DNA of 64,000 bases from CAJQHT01 sp038123275 (GCA_038123275.1 JAYORG010000004.1:66328-130327); one strand, 5' to 3'. Shown: positions 7,194 to 16,759, counted from the first letter of the stretch. Numbers and translations are program-made. The notes: generated by a model not told the origin, from the sequence alone.

Positions 7194-7739
7194 TTAATCC
7201 TTTTGATATTCAGATTGATTAAATTCCTTATCATTAACATATAACTTTTTAATTCTAGGAGAGAAGTCTGTTCCAATTGTAAGAAGCACTTCTATCTTGT
7301 CTTTTCTAGGATTAGGCTCTTTTGTACCTTCATTAATAAAATATTTCTCTATTCCATATTCTAATCTTCTATATTTTCCTACTGTACCCTTTATTACAGC
7401 TTGATTCTCTTTTATTTTTTGTGGCTTAGTATAGCTAAGGTAGTTAGGTACATAATATTCACCTTCCTTTTCTAGTACTGTATATATTGTATCACCCTGT
7501 TTTTTATATAAATTACCTACCTTTTTCTTAAAGTCCCAAATATTATTGAATTTATAGCGTAAGATAAAGTAGTTTCCACTAATAAAATCTCTTGGATCAA
7601 TAGGTATTGTTTTAACAAAAATATCCTGTGCTTTTGGATTGGATAACTTGCTATATTCTATAGCTGACCAAGAAAGAAAAAATCCTGCTTGTAGTCCTAC
7701 TAATATCAATAATAAAATATTCCTTTTTTTGTTAAACAT
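7194..7739 (-). CDS. GDYXXLXY-type membrane-anchored protein (transposon cargo)
   Basis: This 181-residue protein has one N-terminal membrane segment (about residues 8-26, ILLLILVGLQAGFFLSWSA) and an extracytoplasmic domain carrying the family motif as GNYFILRY, a variant of GDYXXLXY. The rest is beta-rich and charged (VIKGTVGKYRRLEYGIEKYF, VLLTIGTDF). The biochemical function of the family is unknown. In other bacteria it is commonly encoded next to DUF2157 membrane proteins, and here the two genes overlap by 8 bases, so they are almost certainly cotranslated. The gene lies just inside the left inverted repeat, so it travels with the transposon. Confidence 0.75.
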   Translation of the reverse strand: MFNKKRNILLLILVGLQAGFFLSWSAIEYSKLSNPKAQDIFVKTIPIDPRDFISGNYFILRYKFNNIWDFKKKVGNLYKKQGDTIYTVLEKEGEYYVPNYLSYTKPQKIKENQAVIKGTVGKYRRLEYGIEKYFINEGTKEPNPRKDKIEVLLTIGTDFSPRIKKLYVNDKEFNQSEYQKD

Positions 7740-8889
7740 TGGATTCTTGTATTTTTATTATAAGTTTTTTTCGAAATTTTTCTGCTAGGAAGGCTATAGT
7801 TAATAATATTGCACCAAATAAAATAAACATCGTTCCTGTAAATAACATAGTTCCAACTATATCTATAAACCTTAAAATAATCCCTATGACAATGTACCAT
7901 ACACCAGAATTAACATGCGTTGTATTTGCCTGCAATCCTCCATGATAGATAAGGAAGCTGCCAAATGAAAAATGTAATGCCCAATATATAATAGATATTA
8001 TTGCTAAATTTTCTTTTCCTATAAAAAGAGGTAGTAAAACAGTTATGATTAGCAGTAATGATAAGCCTGTGTTAAATCCAAAAACTGATTTTTCTCTTTG
8101 CTCTCTTATGATAAAATAAAATAGAACTATAAAATTAAATATTAAAATGAGGGCAACTATCGGGTGAAATGATATTTCGAGATCATTATAACTAGGAGTA
8201 ATCTCATGACTAAATCCCATTAAGGAAATAATCACAGCTATAGCAATAACTCCTATTGCTTTTATATGAGCAAAACAATCATTAAATGAATTTAGCAACT
8301 TAGGAATAATAACTAAATTAGTAGCAAATATGCCAAAATAAAATACTGCATTTATAAATTCTTTATAATAGCCATGATGTTCTAAAAAGATATTTACCCA
8401 TAAATAAAAAGAAAAAATTGACATTACACCAACCCATTTATGCCTCAATATGAAAGCTATTGGTAGTATCATTATAAACCATAATAAAAAAGCTCTTCCA
8501 TCAGTACTACTTAGGTTGTAAATTTTTGCAACGAGACCTATTCCTGCTAGCACATAGCCAGCACCTATAAAATGTAATAATGAAGATATTTTTGGATATG
8601 TTTCTCTAGTTAGAATGCCTCCAATATGGATAAAAATTAGAACAGATATATAAGTTAATATTTTTATAATATTTGGGATTTTCCACCAATTATGAGATAT
8701 AATCAATATTATACCCCCAACTATTGCTAGTGCACCAATAAATCCGATAATATTGATGAAGGTATTGACAGAAGATTTACTATTACTTTTTGTTGCAAAT
8801 TCTTGCAAATCTCTACAAATCTGAGAATTAATAACTTTCTTTTCTTTAGCTTGAAGTAGAAAGCTATCTAATTTTTTTAAAAACGACAT
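7732..8889 (-). CDS. DUF2157 multi-pass membrane protein (transposon cargo)
   Basis: This 385-residue protein has a short cytosolic N-terminus with helical charged sequence (SFLKKLDSFLLQAKEKKVIN) typical of DUF2157. About ten hydrophobic segments follow, starting at about residue 45 (NIIGFIGALAIVGGIILIIS) and ending near residue 365. The family is a predicted integral inner-membrane protein without known activity. It is upstream of and overlaps the GDYXXLXY gene, and its start lies 5 bp from the end of tnpR, so resolvase and cargo could share a transcript. No transporter or enzyme signature was recognised. A role as a fitness or defence cargo would be speculation. Confidence 0.72.
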   Translation of the reverse strand: MSFLKKLDSFLLQAKEKKVINSQICRDLQEFATKSNSKSSVNTFINIIGFIGALAIVGGIILIISHNWWKIPNIIKILTYISVLIFIHIGGILTRETYPKISSLLHFIGAGYVLAGIGLVAKIYNLSSTDGRAFLLWFIMILPIAFILRHKWVGVMSIFSFYLWVNIFLEHHGYYKEFINAVFYFGIFATNLVIIPKLLNSFNDCFAHIKAIGVIAIAVIISLMGFSHEITPSYNDLEISFHPIVALILIFNFIVLFYFIIREQREKSVFGFNTGLSLLLIITVLLPLFIGKENLAIISIIYWALHFSFGSFLIYHGGLQANTTHVNSGVWYIVIGIILRFIDIVGTMLFTGTMFILFGAILLTIAFLAEKFRKKLIIKIQESNV

Positions 8890-8894
8890 ATCTT

Positions 8895-9473
8895 TTAATA
8901 TAAATTATTAATTTTAATTCTAGCCAAACTATCATTCAATGTTGATCTAGGAATCTCAAAATTCCGACATATTTGAGCTTTACTCGTACCATTTTTTATT
9001 AACTCAAGAATAGTTTCTAATTTTTCATTATCAATCTTTCTTGGTCTTCCTCCAACTTTTCCTCTTTTCTTAGCAGCTTCTAACCCTGCCATTATTCTCT
9101 CTCTTGCAAGCGACCTTTCATATTGAGCAAGAGAGCCAAAAAGATTAAAGATAAATTCTCCATGAGCTGTTGAGGTATCCATATTCTCAGTAAGAGACTT
9201 AAAACCTATGTTCCTTTTTTGCAAATCAGTTACTATTTTTAGTAAGTGGGGTAGTGATCTGCCTAATCTATCTAACTTCCAAACAGCTAAAACATCACCT
9301 TCTTTGAGATAGTTAAGACATTCTTTTAATCCAGGTCTATCATCCCTAATGCCAGACATATTATCTTCATAAATATGTCTTTCATCTATACCGCATTTAA
9401 TAAGAGCATCTTTTTGAAGATTTGTATTTTGTCTATCAGTTTCAGATGAGACCCTCATATATCCAATCAACAT
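8895..9473 (-). CDS. tnpR: Transposon resolvase / serine recombinase
   Basis: This 192-residue protein has the serine recombinase catalytic domain: MLIGYMRVSS with nucleophile Ser9, the segment VLAVWKLDRLGRSLPHLL containing the conserved arginines, and the E-helix motif AQYERSLARERIMAGLEAAKKRG. The C-terminal GGRPRKI and a helix-turn-helix (SKAQICRNFEIPRSTLNDSLARI) bind DNA. TnpR resolves the cointegrate formed during replicative Tn3 transposition by recombining two res sites. Length is normal for the resolvase/invertase group. It is transcribed divergently from tnpA, the Tn3-like arrangement with res in between. Confidence 0.95.
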   Translation of the reverse strand: MLIGYMRVSSETDRQNTNLQKDALIKCGIDERHIYEDNMSGIRDDRPGLKECLNYLKEGDVLAVWKLDRLGRSLPHLLKIVTDLQKRNIGFKSLTENMDTSTAHGEFIFNLFGSLAQYERSLARERIMAGLEAAKKRGKVGGRPRKIDNEKLETILELIKNGTSKAQICRNFEIPRSTLNDSLARIKINNLY

Positions 9474-9705
9474 TCTTAATCTTTAAAATTTCGTAATTCT
9501 TCAATTTTGCCTTTTCTTCTTAATTGAATTCTAAAATATACACGAATAACTATCAATTTATATTTTTCGTACTAACTTAATATCCGTATATGTTTTTCAT
9601 ATAAATATTTGCTAATTTTCTAGCTAAAATTTACAATTTTTACTCTGCAACGAAAATCATCTGTTTTACGATTATAGAAAGCAATAAATTTAAAATAAAG
9701 TTTTA
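9474..9705. promoter_or_regulatory. Probable res site and divergent promoter region between tnpR and tnpA
   Basis: The 232-bp gap between the divergent resolvase and transposase starts is where Tn3-type elements carry their three-subsite res region. Imperfect inverted half-sites are visible: CACGAATA with TTTTTCGTAC at about 9540-9572, and CAACGAAAATC with GTTTTACGATTATA at about 9648-9677. The assignment rests mainly on position and these partial palindromes. Confidence 0.5.
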
Positions 9706-12700
9706 ATGAAAAATAAATCTGAAAAAAGATTAAGAATTTTAAGCAATATCGAATATAAAGAAATTTATGAAAGACCAAATTTTGATCAAGAAGATAGATT
9801 GCATTTTTTCTCCCTTGATGATTCTGAAATTTTATATTTAGAAAAATTCAGATCATATAAAGCAAAAATGTTATTTATATTACAATTGGGATATTTTAGA
9901 TATTCTTATCGTTTTTTTAATTTTAGCTTTTCTGAATGCACATTTGATTGTGATTATATCATTAGGACTTATTTTAGTCATAAAAATACCAAACAATTGG
10001 AAAAAGATTTAAATAGCAATTGTGCCAAGGATACTACCCTAAAACAAAGAAGTTTAATATTAGAAATATTTTCCTTTAATAATTTTGAAGGATTTAAAGA
10101 TAGGTTTATTTCTAAGGGTAAAGAAATAGCAAGAATTGATAGCAATCCAAAATATATTTTCACAGAGCTACTAAAATATTCTTATAAATATCAATTCATT
10201 TTTCCTGCATATACTACTTGCCAAGATATTGTCTCAGGAATTCTAGTTTTTGAAGAAAATAGAATATTTAAAATATTAGAAAGGTTAATGAATGATAATT
10301 TAGAGTCAGAAATCAATAATCTTCTTGAAAAGGAAATATCATTGCTAGCTCCTGCTATTTCAAATTCAAAAGCTACAAATAATTTAGAAAAGGAAAATAA
10401 TAAGGATAATAAAAATAGATATTTGCTAACTTTGGTTAAAAGTTCTGCCACAGGATTTAATTATCAGAATATGGTCAAAGAAATCAGAAAAAAGCAATAT
10501 TTAGAAGAAATATTTAAGCAAGGACAAGATATTATTGCCGAAACTAATATTAGTAATTCAACTATTTTCTATTTTGCCAAGTTAGTTGAGAATTACACTA
10601 TATTCCAGTTACAAAGATTTCATAAAAGAAAATTACAGCTCTATATTTTGTGTTTTGCATATTATCACTATCAAAAAATAAATGATAATCTGATTAAGGG
10701 ATTCTTATATTTAATGGGTAAATATCAAAATAATGTCAGAGAGGAAATTAATAAATATATCTTAGAAATAAGATCCAAACAAAATAAGAATTATCAAAAA
10801 ATACCAGCTATTTTAAAATTAATCACCAAAGATGTAAAAGAAGATTTAACATTTGAGAATTTCCAAAATGAAGTTTTTGATATTATACCGAAAGATCAAA
10901 TAATCTCTTTATCAGAATGGCTAATAAAAAATGATTTTGATAAGAAGGCTTTGAGATGGATAGCCTATGATAAATTATCTCGCACTATCAATCAGAACAT
11001 TAGACAGTTATTTTTTAATCTAGATTTTTCTTATCAATCAACAGCAAAGTTTTATAATCATTTCTTTGGTGCAATTGGCTTTCTCAAAAATAAAACTAGG
11101 AATTTTAAATATGGCAAAACTCCAACATCATTTATCAAGCCAGAGGAAGAGAAATTTATCTTAGCAAAAAATCAAGAAAGCAATGAAATCAATATCAATG
11201 CAAGTCGTTACGAGATTCTGGTTTATAAAATTTTAAAAAGGAAAATTACCAATAATGATATTTTTATCAAAGATTCATCAGAATATAAACATATTGACGA
11301 TGATTTGCTTAATGAAAGCTATTTTCTTCAAAATCATAAGAAGATATTGGGTTCTCTAGAATTTTTACCTCATATAAATCAGCCAATTGTAAAAACCCTA
11401 AAATGCAAATTATTAGAATTAAAAGAAATTACTTGGCAAACAAATAAAAGAATTCTTAATAATCAAAATCCTCATTTTAAAATAAAGGATAAAGATAGAT
11501 GGCATCTGGATTATAAAAATATTAATCATCTTGATCTAAATGATAATATTTTCGATTTAATACCAAAAATTGACCTAACAGATCTCATCAATTTTGTTGA
11601 TAGCAAGGCAGACATATTATCATCTTTTACTCATATCTTAACTAAAAATATTAGCAACAAAAATGCTGATAGAAAAATATTAAAGGCTGTTATTACTGGT
11701 TATGCAACAAATGTGGGTCTTAACCAAATGGCAAATAGCTCAGGATTTACTAGTAATGAATTAAGAAATGTTGGAACTAGTTTTATCAGAGTGAGTTCTC
11801 TAAAAATAGCTAATGAAAAGTTAGTCAATGAAACCAAAAAATTACCCATTTTTGAACATTACAATATTGCAAATAATCAAGAAATATTTGCTGCAATTGA
11901 CGGACAAAAATATTATATGGGAGTTGATGCAATAAATGCTCGTCATTCATCAAAATATTTTGGTAAAGATAAAGGAGTTTCTTCTCTTACTATGGGAGCA
12001 AATTTTCAAGCGTTGTCATCAAGAATAATTAGTGCGAATGAATATGAAGGACATTATAATCTTGAGTTATATTTGATGAATGAATCTGATATTAAGCCAG
12101 ACTATCAGTCTTCCGACAGTCATGGTAGTAATGATATTAATTTTGTCCTTTTTGATTTCTTCGGTTGTAGCTTTGCACCAAGATTTGCCAACCTAAACCA
12201 TAAAACCCAGTTTCTATATGGTCAGAAGGGAACATCTTATCCAGATAATTTTATATTGAAGCCAAATAATATTGCTAATGAGAATTTGATAGTAGAAGAA
12301 GAAATGAATATCAAAAGAGTTGTTGCTTCTCTTGCTTTAAAAACAGCAACTGTATCAACTATTGTCAAAAAAATCTGCAATTCTCCAAAGAGCAACAGAA
12401 CTAGAAAAGCATTATCAGAATATGATAAAATTATCAGATCAATTCATATTCTAAAATATATTGATGATTTAAATTACAGGCAATATATCCAAAAAGCTGT
12501 TAATCGTATTGAGCTTTATCATAAACTTAGAAGAAAAGTAGGATTTGAGAATGGAGGAAAAATTATGGTTAAACCAGAAGATGACCAGAATATCTATCAA
12601 GAATGTAATAGATTGGTTTGTAATATGATTGTTTACTATAACAGTTATATTCTTTCTAAATTTTTACAGCATAAAAACAGGAAAAAGCAATTAAAGCAAA

Positions 12701-12840
12701 TTGAAGCACTAAAACAAATTAGCCCTATTGCTTGGAGACATATTAACTTTTATGGAAAATATAGTTTTGACCCTTCTAAAAATTATGAATCAAATTTAGA
12801 GAAAATAAATCAAATTCTAGCAGAAGTTAACTTGGTTTAG
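9706..12840 (+). CDS. tnpA: Tn3-family DDE transposase
   Basis: This 1044-residue transposase is full length for the family. The RNase H-like catalytic residues can be placed by motif: Asp732 (AAIDGQKY), Asp804 (SSDSHGSNDINFVLFDFFG) and Glu936 (RIELYHKLRRKV). The spacing of 72 and 132 residues is close to Tn3 TnpA. The following segment FAPRFANLNHKTQF and the N-terminal DUF4158-like region (LSNIEYKEIYERPNFDQEDRLHFFSL) also fit. It cuts and joins the 40-bp ends in replicative transposition. Codon use is as AT-rich as the host genes, so the element seems adapted to this or a similar genome. It ends 13 bases before the right inverted repeat. Confidence 0.97.
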   Translation: MKNKSEKRLRILSNIEYKEIYERPNFDQEDRLHFFSLDDSEILYLEKFRSYKAKMLFILQLGYFRYSYRFFNFSFSECTFDCDYIIRTYFSHKNTKQLEKDLNSNCAKDTTLKQRSLILEIFSFNNFEGFKDRFISKGKEIARIDSNPKYIFTELLKYSYKYQFIFPAYTTCQDIVSGILVFEENRIFKILERLMNDNLESEINNLLEKEISLLAPAISNSKATNNLEKENNKDNKNRYLLTLVKSSATGFNYQNMVKEIRKKQYLEEIFKQGQDIIAETNISNSTIFYFAKLVENYTIFQLQRFHKRKLQLYILCFAYYHYQKINDNLIKGFLYLMGKYQNNVREEINKYILEIRSKQNKNYQKIPAILKLITKDVKEDLTFENFQNEVFDIIPKDQIISLSEWLIKNDFDKKALRWIAYDKLSRTINQNIRQLFFNLDFSYQSTAKFYNHFFGAIGFLKNKTRNFKYGKTPTSFIKPEEEKFILAKNQESNEININASRYEILVYKILKRKITNNDIFIKDSSEYKHIDDDLLNESYFLQNHKKILGSLEFLPHINQPIVKTLKCKLLELKEITWQTNKRILNNQNPHFKIKDKDRWHLDYKNINHLDLNDNIFDLIPKIDLTDLINFVDSKADILSSFTHILTKNISNKNADRKILKAVITGYATNVGLNQMANSSGFTSNELRNVGTSFIRVSSLKIANEKLVNETKKLPIFEHYNIANNQEIFAAIDGQKYYMGVDAINARHSSKYFGKDKGVSSLTMGANFQALSSRIISANEYEGHYNLELYLMNESDIKPDYQSSDSHGSNDINFVLFDFFGCSFAPRFANLNHKTQFLYGQKGTSYPDNFILKPNNIANENLIVEEEMNIKRVVASLALKTATVSTIVKKICNSPKSNRTRKALSEYDKIIRSIHILKYIDDLNYRQYIQKAVNRIELYHKLRRKVGFENGGKIMVKPEDDQNIYQECNRLVCNMIVYYNSYILSKFLQHKNRKKQLKQIEALKQISPIAWRHINFYGKYSFDPSKNYESNLEKINQILAEVNLV

Positions 12841-12853
12841 AGGTGATTAAAAA

Positions 12854-12898
12854 TCGTTATTAGCCCAAAACGAGGGAATGTGCAACTATACCCTTTTA
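12854..12898 (-). repeat. Right terminal inverted repeat of the transposon with target duplication
   Basis: The repeat occupies 12854-12893 and is the reverse complement of the left end with three mismatches in 40. TTTTA at 12894-12898 is the right copy of the 5-bp target duplication. Confidence 0.95.
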
Positions 12899-14186
12899 TT
12901 CTCATGGCTTTGGACCCATTCTTTTTTGTAATTGGCACACAACTAATACCTGCTCCTTGATAAGCTTTTTTTGGAGATATTTTGTTTTTTTTGCGTTAAT
13001 AAAGAATTTTCATAGGCCTTAATAATTTTAGCCTTGCTTTTGTCTGTGGTTTTAACAGTATCGCCACAATGAATATACGAGCTTATAGTGGACATAGCCA
13101 ATTTTTTTGATCCTCCTAATTTGGTAGACTTTGCTTTGGTTGTGCTAGGCGAAGGTTTGTCTAAGAAAGGAGTAGGGGGCACGACTTTTGTTGTGATATT
13201 TTGTAGGTCAATTTTTTGTTTAATACCAGGGTTAAATCTATAATTTCCAACACTTGCCATGTCAGACAATGCTGATACTTGCTCCTCTAATACATTTCCA
13301 TTACGAAGAATTCCTCCTAAAAATTTTTGATCACCATTTGGCGCCATTGTAATGCCCAGCTTATGGTTAGGGTTTTTTCTTAAACATTCCTCAGCTTTAA
13401 ATTTTATATCTGAAATATCAGTGGTTATTTCCGGTAAGTTTATCTCTGGGTTTTTTCTTTTAAATATTTTTAGAAGTTTCTTAAAGGCATTAGACAAGTC
13501 TTGCTCTATGATTACAAATGTTATTTTTTGTAATTTTGCGTTTGGGTTTTTTTTATAAAACTCCCCTAGTGCCTCAAAAAATCCTTCTAAATATGAAATT
13601 TTGGCATTATTTATATCATCTTCATCTCCGTCTCCTAAAAAAACACCCATTCCATCACCAGCTTTTAATAGGTGATCAACCCCTAAGTCGTTATAGGTTC
13701 GTAGAGTTTCTAGTGTTTTTTGTTTATATATTTTTTTTAAATGACTACGTTTTGGAAGTTGTTCCTCACCCCTATAGTCTGGATAGTCAATACAGGCAAC
13801 GGCTATTGGGTTATGTTCTAAATAGGCTTCTTCTTTTTTTGTTGTACTCCTTTTCCATTGCTTTGCACGTCATGGGTAAATCTCAAATGGCAAAATGGAT
13901 AATTTCTTCCCTTTTTATAATTGCTGGTACCGCAACCATATGGATTTTTCTTTGAGTAAGGGCTCATTCTTTTAAGAAGATCTCTCTTCCCACTCTTGCT
14001 TAGCACGTGTTTTCCAAGGGTAAAATTCTTCGGACGCCCTTTTTTTATGGCCTTGGTACTTTCTTCATCATCTTCTAGTCCAAGCCTTCTTCTAAGATCT
14101 ACTCTAGCTTGTGGTAGCCATTTATTGCGATCTCTTAAGAGATTCAAAGCTTTTTTCTTTGATAATAAATAGTCTGAGTCGCGCAT
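12894..14186 (-). pseudogene. 5' part of a frameshifted and transposon-split gene with a PARG-like motif
   Basis: The gene starts with an ATG at 14186 (MRDSDYLLSKKKALNLLRDR). Two frameshifts break it, each at a homopolymer T run on the plus strand (13834-13840 and 12985-12992), and the transposon separates it from its tail at 6710-7137. The repaired product is about 570 residues. The middle contains GDGMGVFLGDGDEDDINNAK and LQKITFVIIEQD, followed by FLGGILRNGNVLEEQVSALS. The last resembles the GGG-x(6-8)-QEE loop of poly(ADP-ribose) glycohydrolases and macrodomain relatives. That similarity is by eye only. Three lesions make it a pseudogene unless the indels are sequencing errors or phase variation. 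It may be a former effector. Confidence 0.72.
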
Positions 14187-14307
14187 ATTTCTTCTCTATT
14201 TTTGGCGCAGCTTTTAAGCGAGTCTGGCTGCAGGTAGGCACCATTATAGTATATAGGGTTACTTATGTCAATAAGACTCTGGAAGCTAGTAAGGGTTTTA
14301 AGTTTTG

Positions 14308-14763
14308 CTATCTTTTATTGGCAAAGAAGTCTTTTAGTATTTTGGTGCAGGCCTTTTCATTTATTTCGCCGTAAACTTCTGGCTTGTGATGGCAAGAATT
14401 GCCATCAAAAACTCTAGCCCCATCAATCACTCCACCAGACTTTTTGTCAAAAGAACCAAAATATAGCCTTCTGATTCTGGCCAAAGAAATAGCCCCGGCA
14501 CACATAGCACAAGGCTCTAATGTAACATATAAGTCGCAATCATCAAGTCGATGACTATTCTTTGCTTGGCAAGCCTCTTTAATTGCTAAAATTTCTGCAT
14601 GAGCAGTTGAGTCAGTTTTAGAAATGTTTTTATTGTGAGCTTTGGCAATTATTTTGTTGGTTTTTGAGTCAACGATAATTGCCCCAACAGGAACCTCGTC
14701 TATTTCTAAAGCTTTTCTGGCCTCTTCTATGGCTTTATCCATAAAGGAATCAAATTTTGTCAT
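14308..14763 (-). CDS. tadA: tRNA adenosine(34) deaminase TadA
   Basis: This 151-residue cytidine-deaminase-fold protein has zinc ligand His55 and catalytic Glu57 in HAEILAIKEA, and Cys85 and Cys88 in PCAMCAGAI. N-terminal DEVPVGAIIVD and RIRRLYFGSFDKKSGG are typical of TadA rather than of CDA or guanine deaminase. It converts A34 to inosine in tRNA-Arg(ACG), which allows decoding of CGN codons. The start overlaps the end of hisC by 4 bases, so it is the last gene of a parA-parB-hisC-tadA operon. Confidence 0.93.
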   Translation of the reverse strand: MTKFDSFMDKAIEEARKALEIDEVPVGAIIVDSKTNKIIAKAHNKNISKTDSTAHAEILAIKEACQAKNSHRLDDCDLYVTLEPCAMCAGAISLARIRRLYFGSFDKKSGGVIDGARVFDGNSCHHKPEVYGEINEKACTKILKDFFANKR

Positions 14764-15857
14764 GATATTTGTTTTAATAGCTCTATCACTTTTAAATTTT
14801 CTTCTTTAGTGCCAATGGTCATTCTTAGGCAGCTTGGCAATTTATAAGAAGACATTTCTCTTAATATGACGCCATTATCTAATAATAATTTATTAACTTT
14901 TTGACATTTCTTTATGTCTAAAAAATCAATTAAAATAAAATTAGCCACAGAAGGATAGTTTTTTATGTTAATTGCATTTAGCTCGTTTTTTAAAATTTTT
15001 AGCCATTTATCATTATGGCGTACCGACTTTGCAATGAAATCATCATCCAAAATAGCTGCAATTCCAGCCTCTATAGCTGGTCCGGTTACATTAAATGGGC
15101 CCCTGCTCTTATTTAAGGCATCAGCAATATAATCACAAGAATAGCTCCATCCTAATCTTAAAGATGCTAAGCCATAAATTTTAGAGAATGTTCTGGTCAT
15201 GACAATATTTTCATTGGCATTAACCAAATTTATAACATCAGCATATTCTTTTTCGTCTAAATTGACAAATTCTGCATAAGCTAAGTCCAGTACTATGATA
15301 ATATTTTTTGGAGTATTATCAATTAATTTTTGTAAATCAGCCTTATTAATATAAGAGCCAGTTGGGTTATTGGGGTTGGCTATAAAGATAAGTTTAGTTT
15401 TGTCACTAATTAGTTTGATAATATTATCAACATTAGTTGTTAGGTTTGTTTCTGGTGCAGCAATTGGTGTGGCGCCAAACTTCTGGGCTGAAATAGGGTA
15501 CATTAAAAAGCCATATTGGCTATAAATAATTTCATCACCTTGCGCAGCAAAAGCTTGTATTAATAGTGAGATTATCTCATCTGAACCAGCTCCACAAACT
15601 ATTTTATTTGGATTAATTTGATATTTTTTGGCGATAGCCTCTCTTAGAGCAAGACAGCTCCCATCAGCATATAGGCTTAGTTTGTTTTCACAGTTTTTAT
15701 AAGCTAATATTGCTTTTGGGCTTGTTTTTAAGGCATTTTCGTTAGAAGAAAGTTTGGCCACAGGGCCTTTTATTGCCTTATTTGCTGTTGATTTACCTTG
15801 TTTGTAAGGCTTTATAGACTCAATATAGCTCTTTGTTTTGAGCTTTGTGGTACTCAT
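14760..15857 (-). CDS. hisC: Histidinol-phosphate aminotransferase
   Basis: This 365-residue class I/II PLP-dependent aminotransferase has the HisC pattern: N-terminal SYIESIKPYKQGKS, LSSNENALKTSPKA, CGAGSDEIISLL, IFIANPNNPTGSYI, and the PLP-lysine segment TRTFSKIYGLASLRLGW. It transfers an amino group from glutamate to imidazole-acetol phosphate in histidine synthesis. HisC-like enzymes can also serve tyrosine and phenylalanine transamination. hisH at 5 kb supports a histidine role, although the rest of the pathway is not in view. It overlaps parB and tadA by 4 bases at each end. Confidence 0.88.
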   Translation of the reverse strand: MSTTKLKTKSYIESIKPYKQGKSTANKAIKGPVAKLSSNENALKTSPKAILAYKNCENKLSLYADGSCLALREAIAKKYQINPNKIVCGAGSDEIISLLIQAFAAQGDEIIYSQYGFLMYPISAQKFGATPIAAPETNLTTNVDNIIKLISDKTKLIFIANPNNPTGSYINKADLQKLIDNTPKNIIIVLDLAYAEFVNLDEKEYADVINLVNANENIVMTRTFSKIYGLASLRLGWSYSCDYIADALNKSRGPFNVTGPAIEAGIAAILDDDFIAKSVRHNDKWLKILKNELNAINIKNYPSVANFILIDFLDIKKCQKVNKLLLDNGVILREMSSYKLPSCLRMTIGTKEENLKVIELLKQIS

Positions 15858-16759
15858 TTTTCTAATTTATTAATTAAACTTTCTATTTCTTCAAAGTCAT
15901 TATAAAATATTGTTACCCTACCCTTTTGTTTTTTAATGTCATAATTGGCTCTAACTTTTAAGTCACCCATTATTTGAGATAAGCTGCCTTCAAGAGTTTT
16001 TAAATATTCCTTTTTTAATATTTTTTGTTCCAAGCTTTCCTTTGTTTTGACATTTTTATTATCAGATGGCACATAGTCTTCTTTTAATTCTTCAGCATCT
16101 CGTACAGAAAGAGATTTACTAACTATCTCTTTTGCTAAAGCCATAGCATTTTCTTTGCCAATTAATGATCTAGCATGGCTTGAAGAAATCAAACCTTCTT
16201 CAACCATTTTTTGCACTTCTTTTGGCAGAGATAATAGTCTAATAATATTAGCCACGTAGCTACGGCTTTTTCCAAGCTTAATAGCAACTTTTTCTTGGGT
16301 ATAGCCAAACTCATCAACTAATTGCTTATATCCTTTTGCTTCTTCAATAGCTGATAGATCAGAGCGTTGAATATTTTCAATTATTGCAAATTCTAAGGCT
16401 TTGCTATTAGAGACGTCTTTTATTATCGCCGGTATTTCCGTAAGGCCAGCCATTTTAGAGGCCCTATATCTTCTTTCTCCAGCTATAATTTCATACAGAT
16501 CTTGAGTTTGATCTTCTCTTCTAACTATTATTGGTTGAATCACGCCATTTTTCTCAATCGATTTACTAAGATTTATTAGCTTAGTTTCATCAAAAAAAGT
16601 ACGAGGCTGATAAATCCCAGCAACAATTTTATCCATTTTAATGGACTTAACAATGTCTTGCACTCTGCTATCAGAGCTTTTAATGACATCAACGCTTAAA
16701 TTATTGCCAAGTAGGGCAGAGATTCCTCTACCTAGTTTTTTATTGTTAGTTTGTTGCAT
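15854..16759 (-). CDS. parB: Chromosome partitioning protein ParB
   Basis: This 301-residue ParB has an N-terminal LGRGISALLG motif (ParA-interacting), the CTP-binding box GERRYRA at 94-100, ENIQRSDLSAIEEAKGY, and a helix-turn-helix domain (YTQEKVAIKLGKSRSYVANIIRLL) that reads parS. The C-terminal part forms the dimer domain. ParB loads at parS, spreads as a CTP-dependent clamp and with ParA moves replicated origins apart. Three perfect parS palindromes in this window are its expected targets. It overlaps parA by 14 bases. Confidence 0.96.
   Translation of the reverse strand: MQQTNNKKLGRGISALLGNNLSVDVIKSSDSRVQDIVKSIKMDKIVAGIYQPRTFFDETKLINLSKSIEKNGVIQPIIVRREDQTQDLYEIIAGERRYRASKMAGLTEIPAIIKDVSNSKALEFAIIENIQRSDLSAIEEAKGYKQLVDEFGYTQEKVAIKLGKSRSYVANIIRLLSLPKEVQKMVEEGLISSSHARSLIGKENAMALAKEIVSKSLSVRDAEELKEDYVPSDNKNVKTKESLEQKILKKEYLKTLEGSLSQIMGDLKVRANYDIKKQKGRVTIFYNDFEEIESLINKLEK

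Larger units (their letters stand above)
7138..12893. mobile_element. Complete Tn3-family transposon with a two-gene membrane-protein cargo
   Basis: The element is bounded by 40-bp inverted repeats that match at 37 positions (7138-7177 and 12854-12893). Both start with GGGT when read inward. It is flanked by a perfect 5-bp direct duplication TTTTA (7133-7137 and 12894-12898), the usual Tn3-family target duplication. Inside are a full-length DDE transposase, a divergent serine resolvase, an AT-rich resolution region between them, and two cargo genes (DUF2157 and a GDYXXLXY-type protein). All genes are intact and the ends are nearly identical, so the insertion looks recent. It interrupts a gene on the minus strand. 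Confidence 0.95.

Noticed and set aside
7146..12885. Transposon ends at TTGCAC/GTGCAA
   Set aside because: Ending the element there gives no matching target duplication. Extending outward to GGGT gives 40-bp ends and a perfect TTTTA duplication, which fits the Tn3 family.
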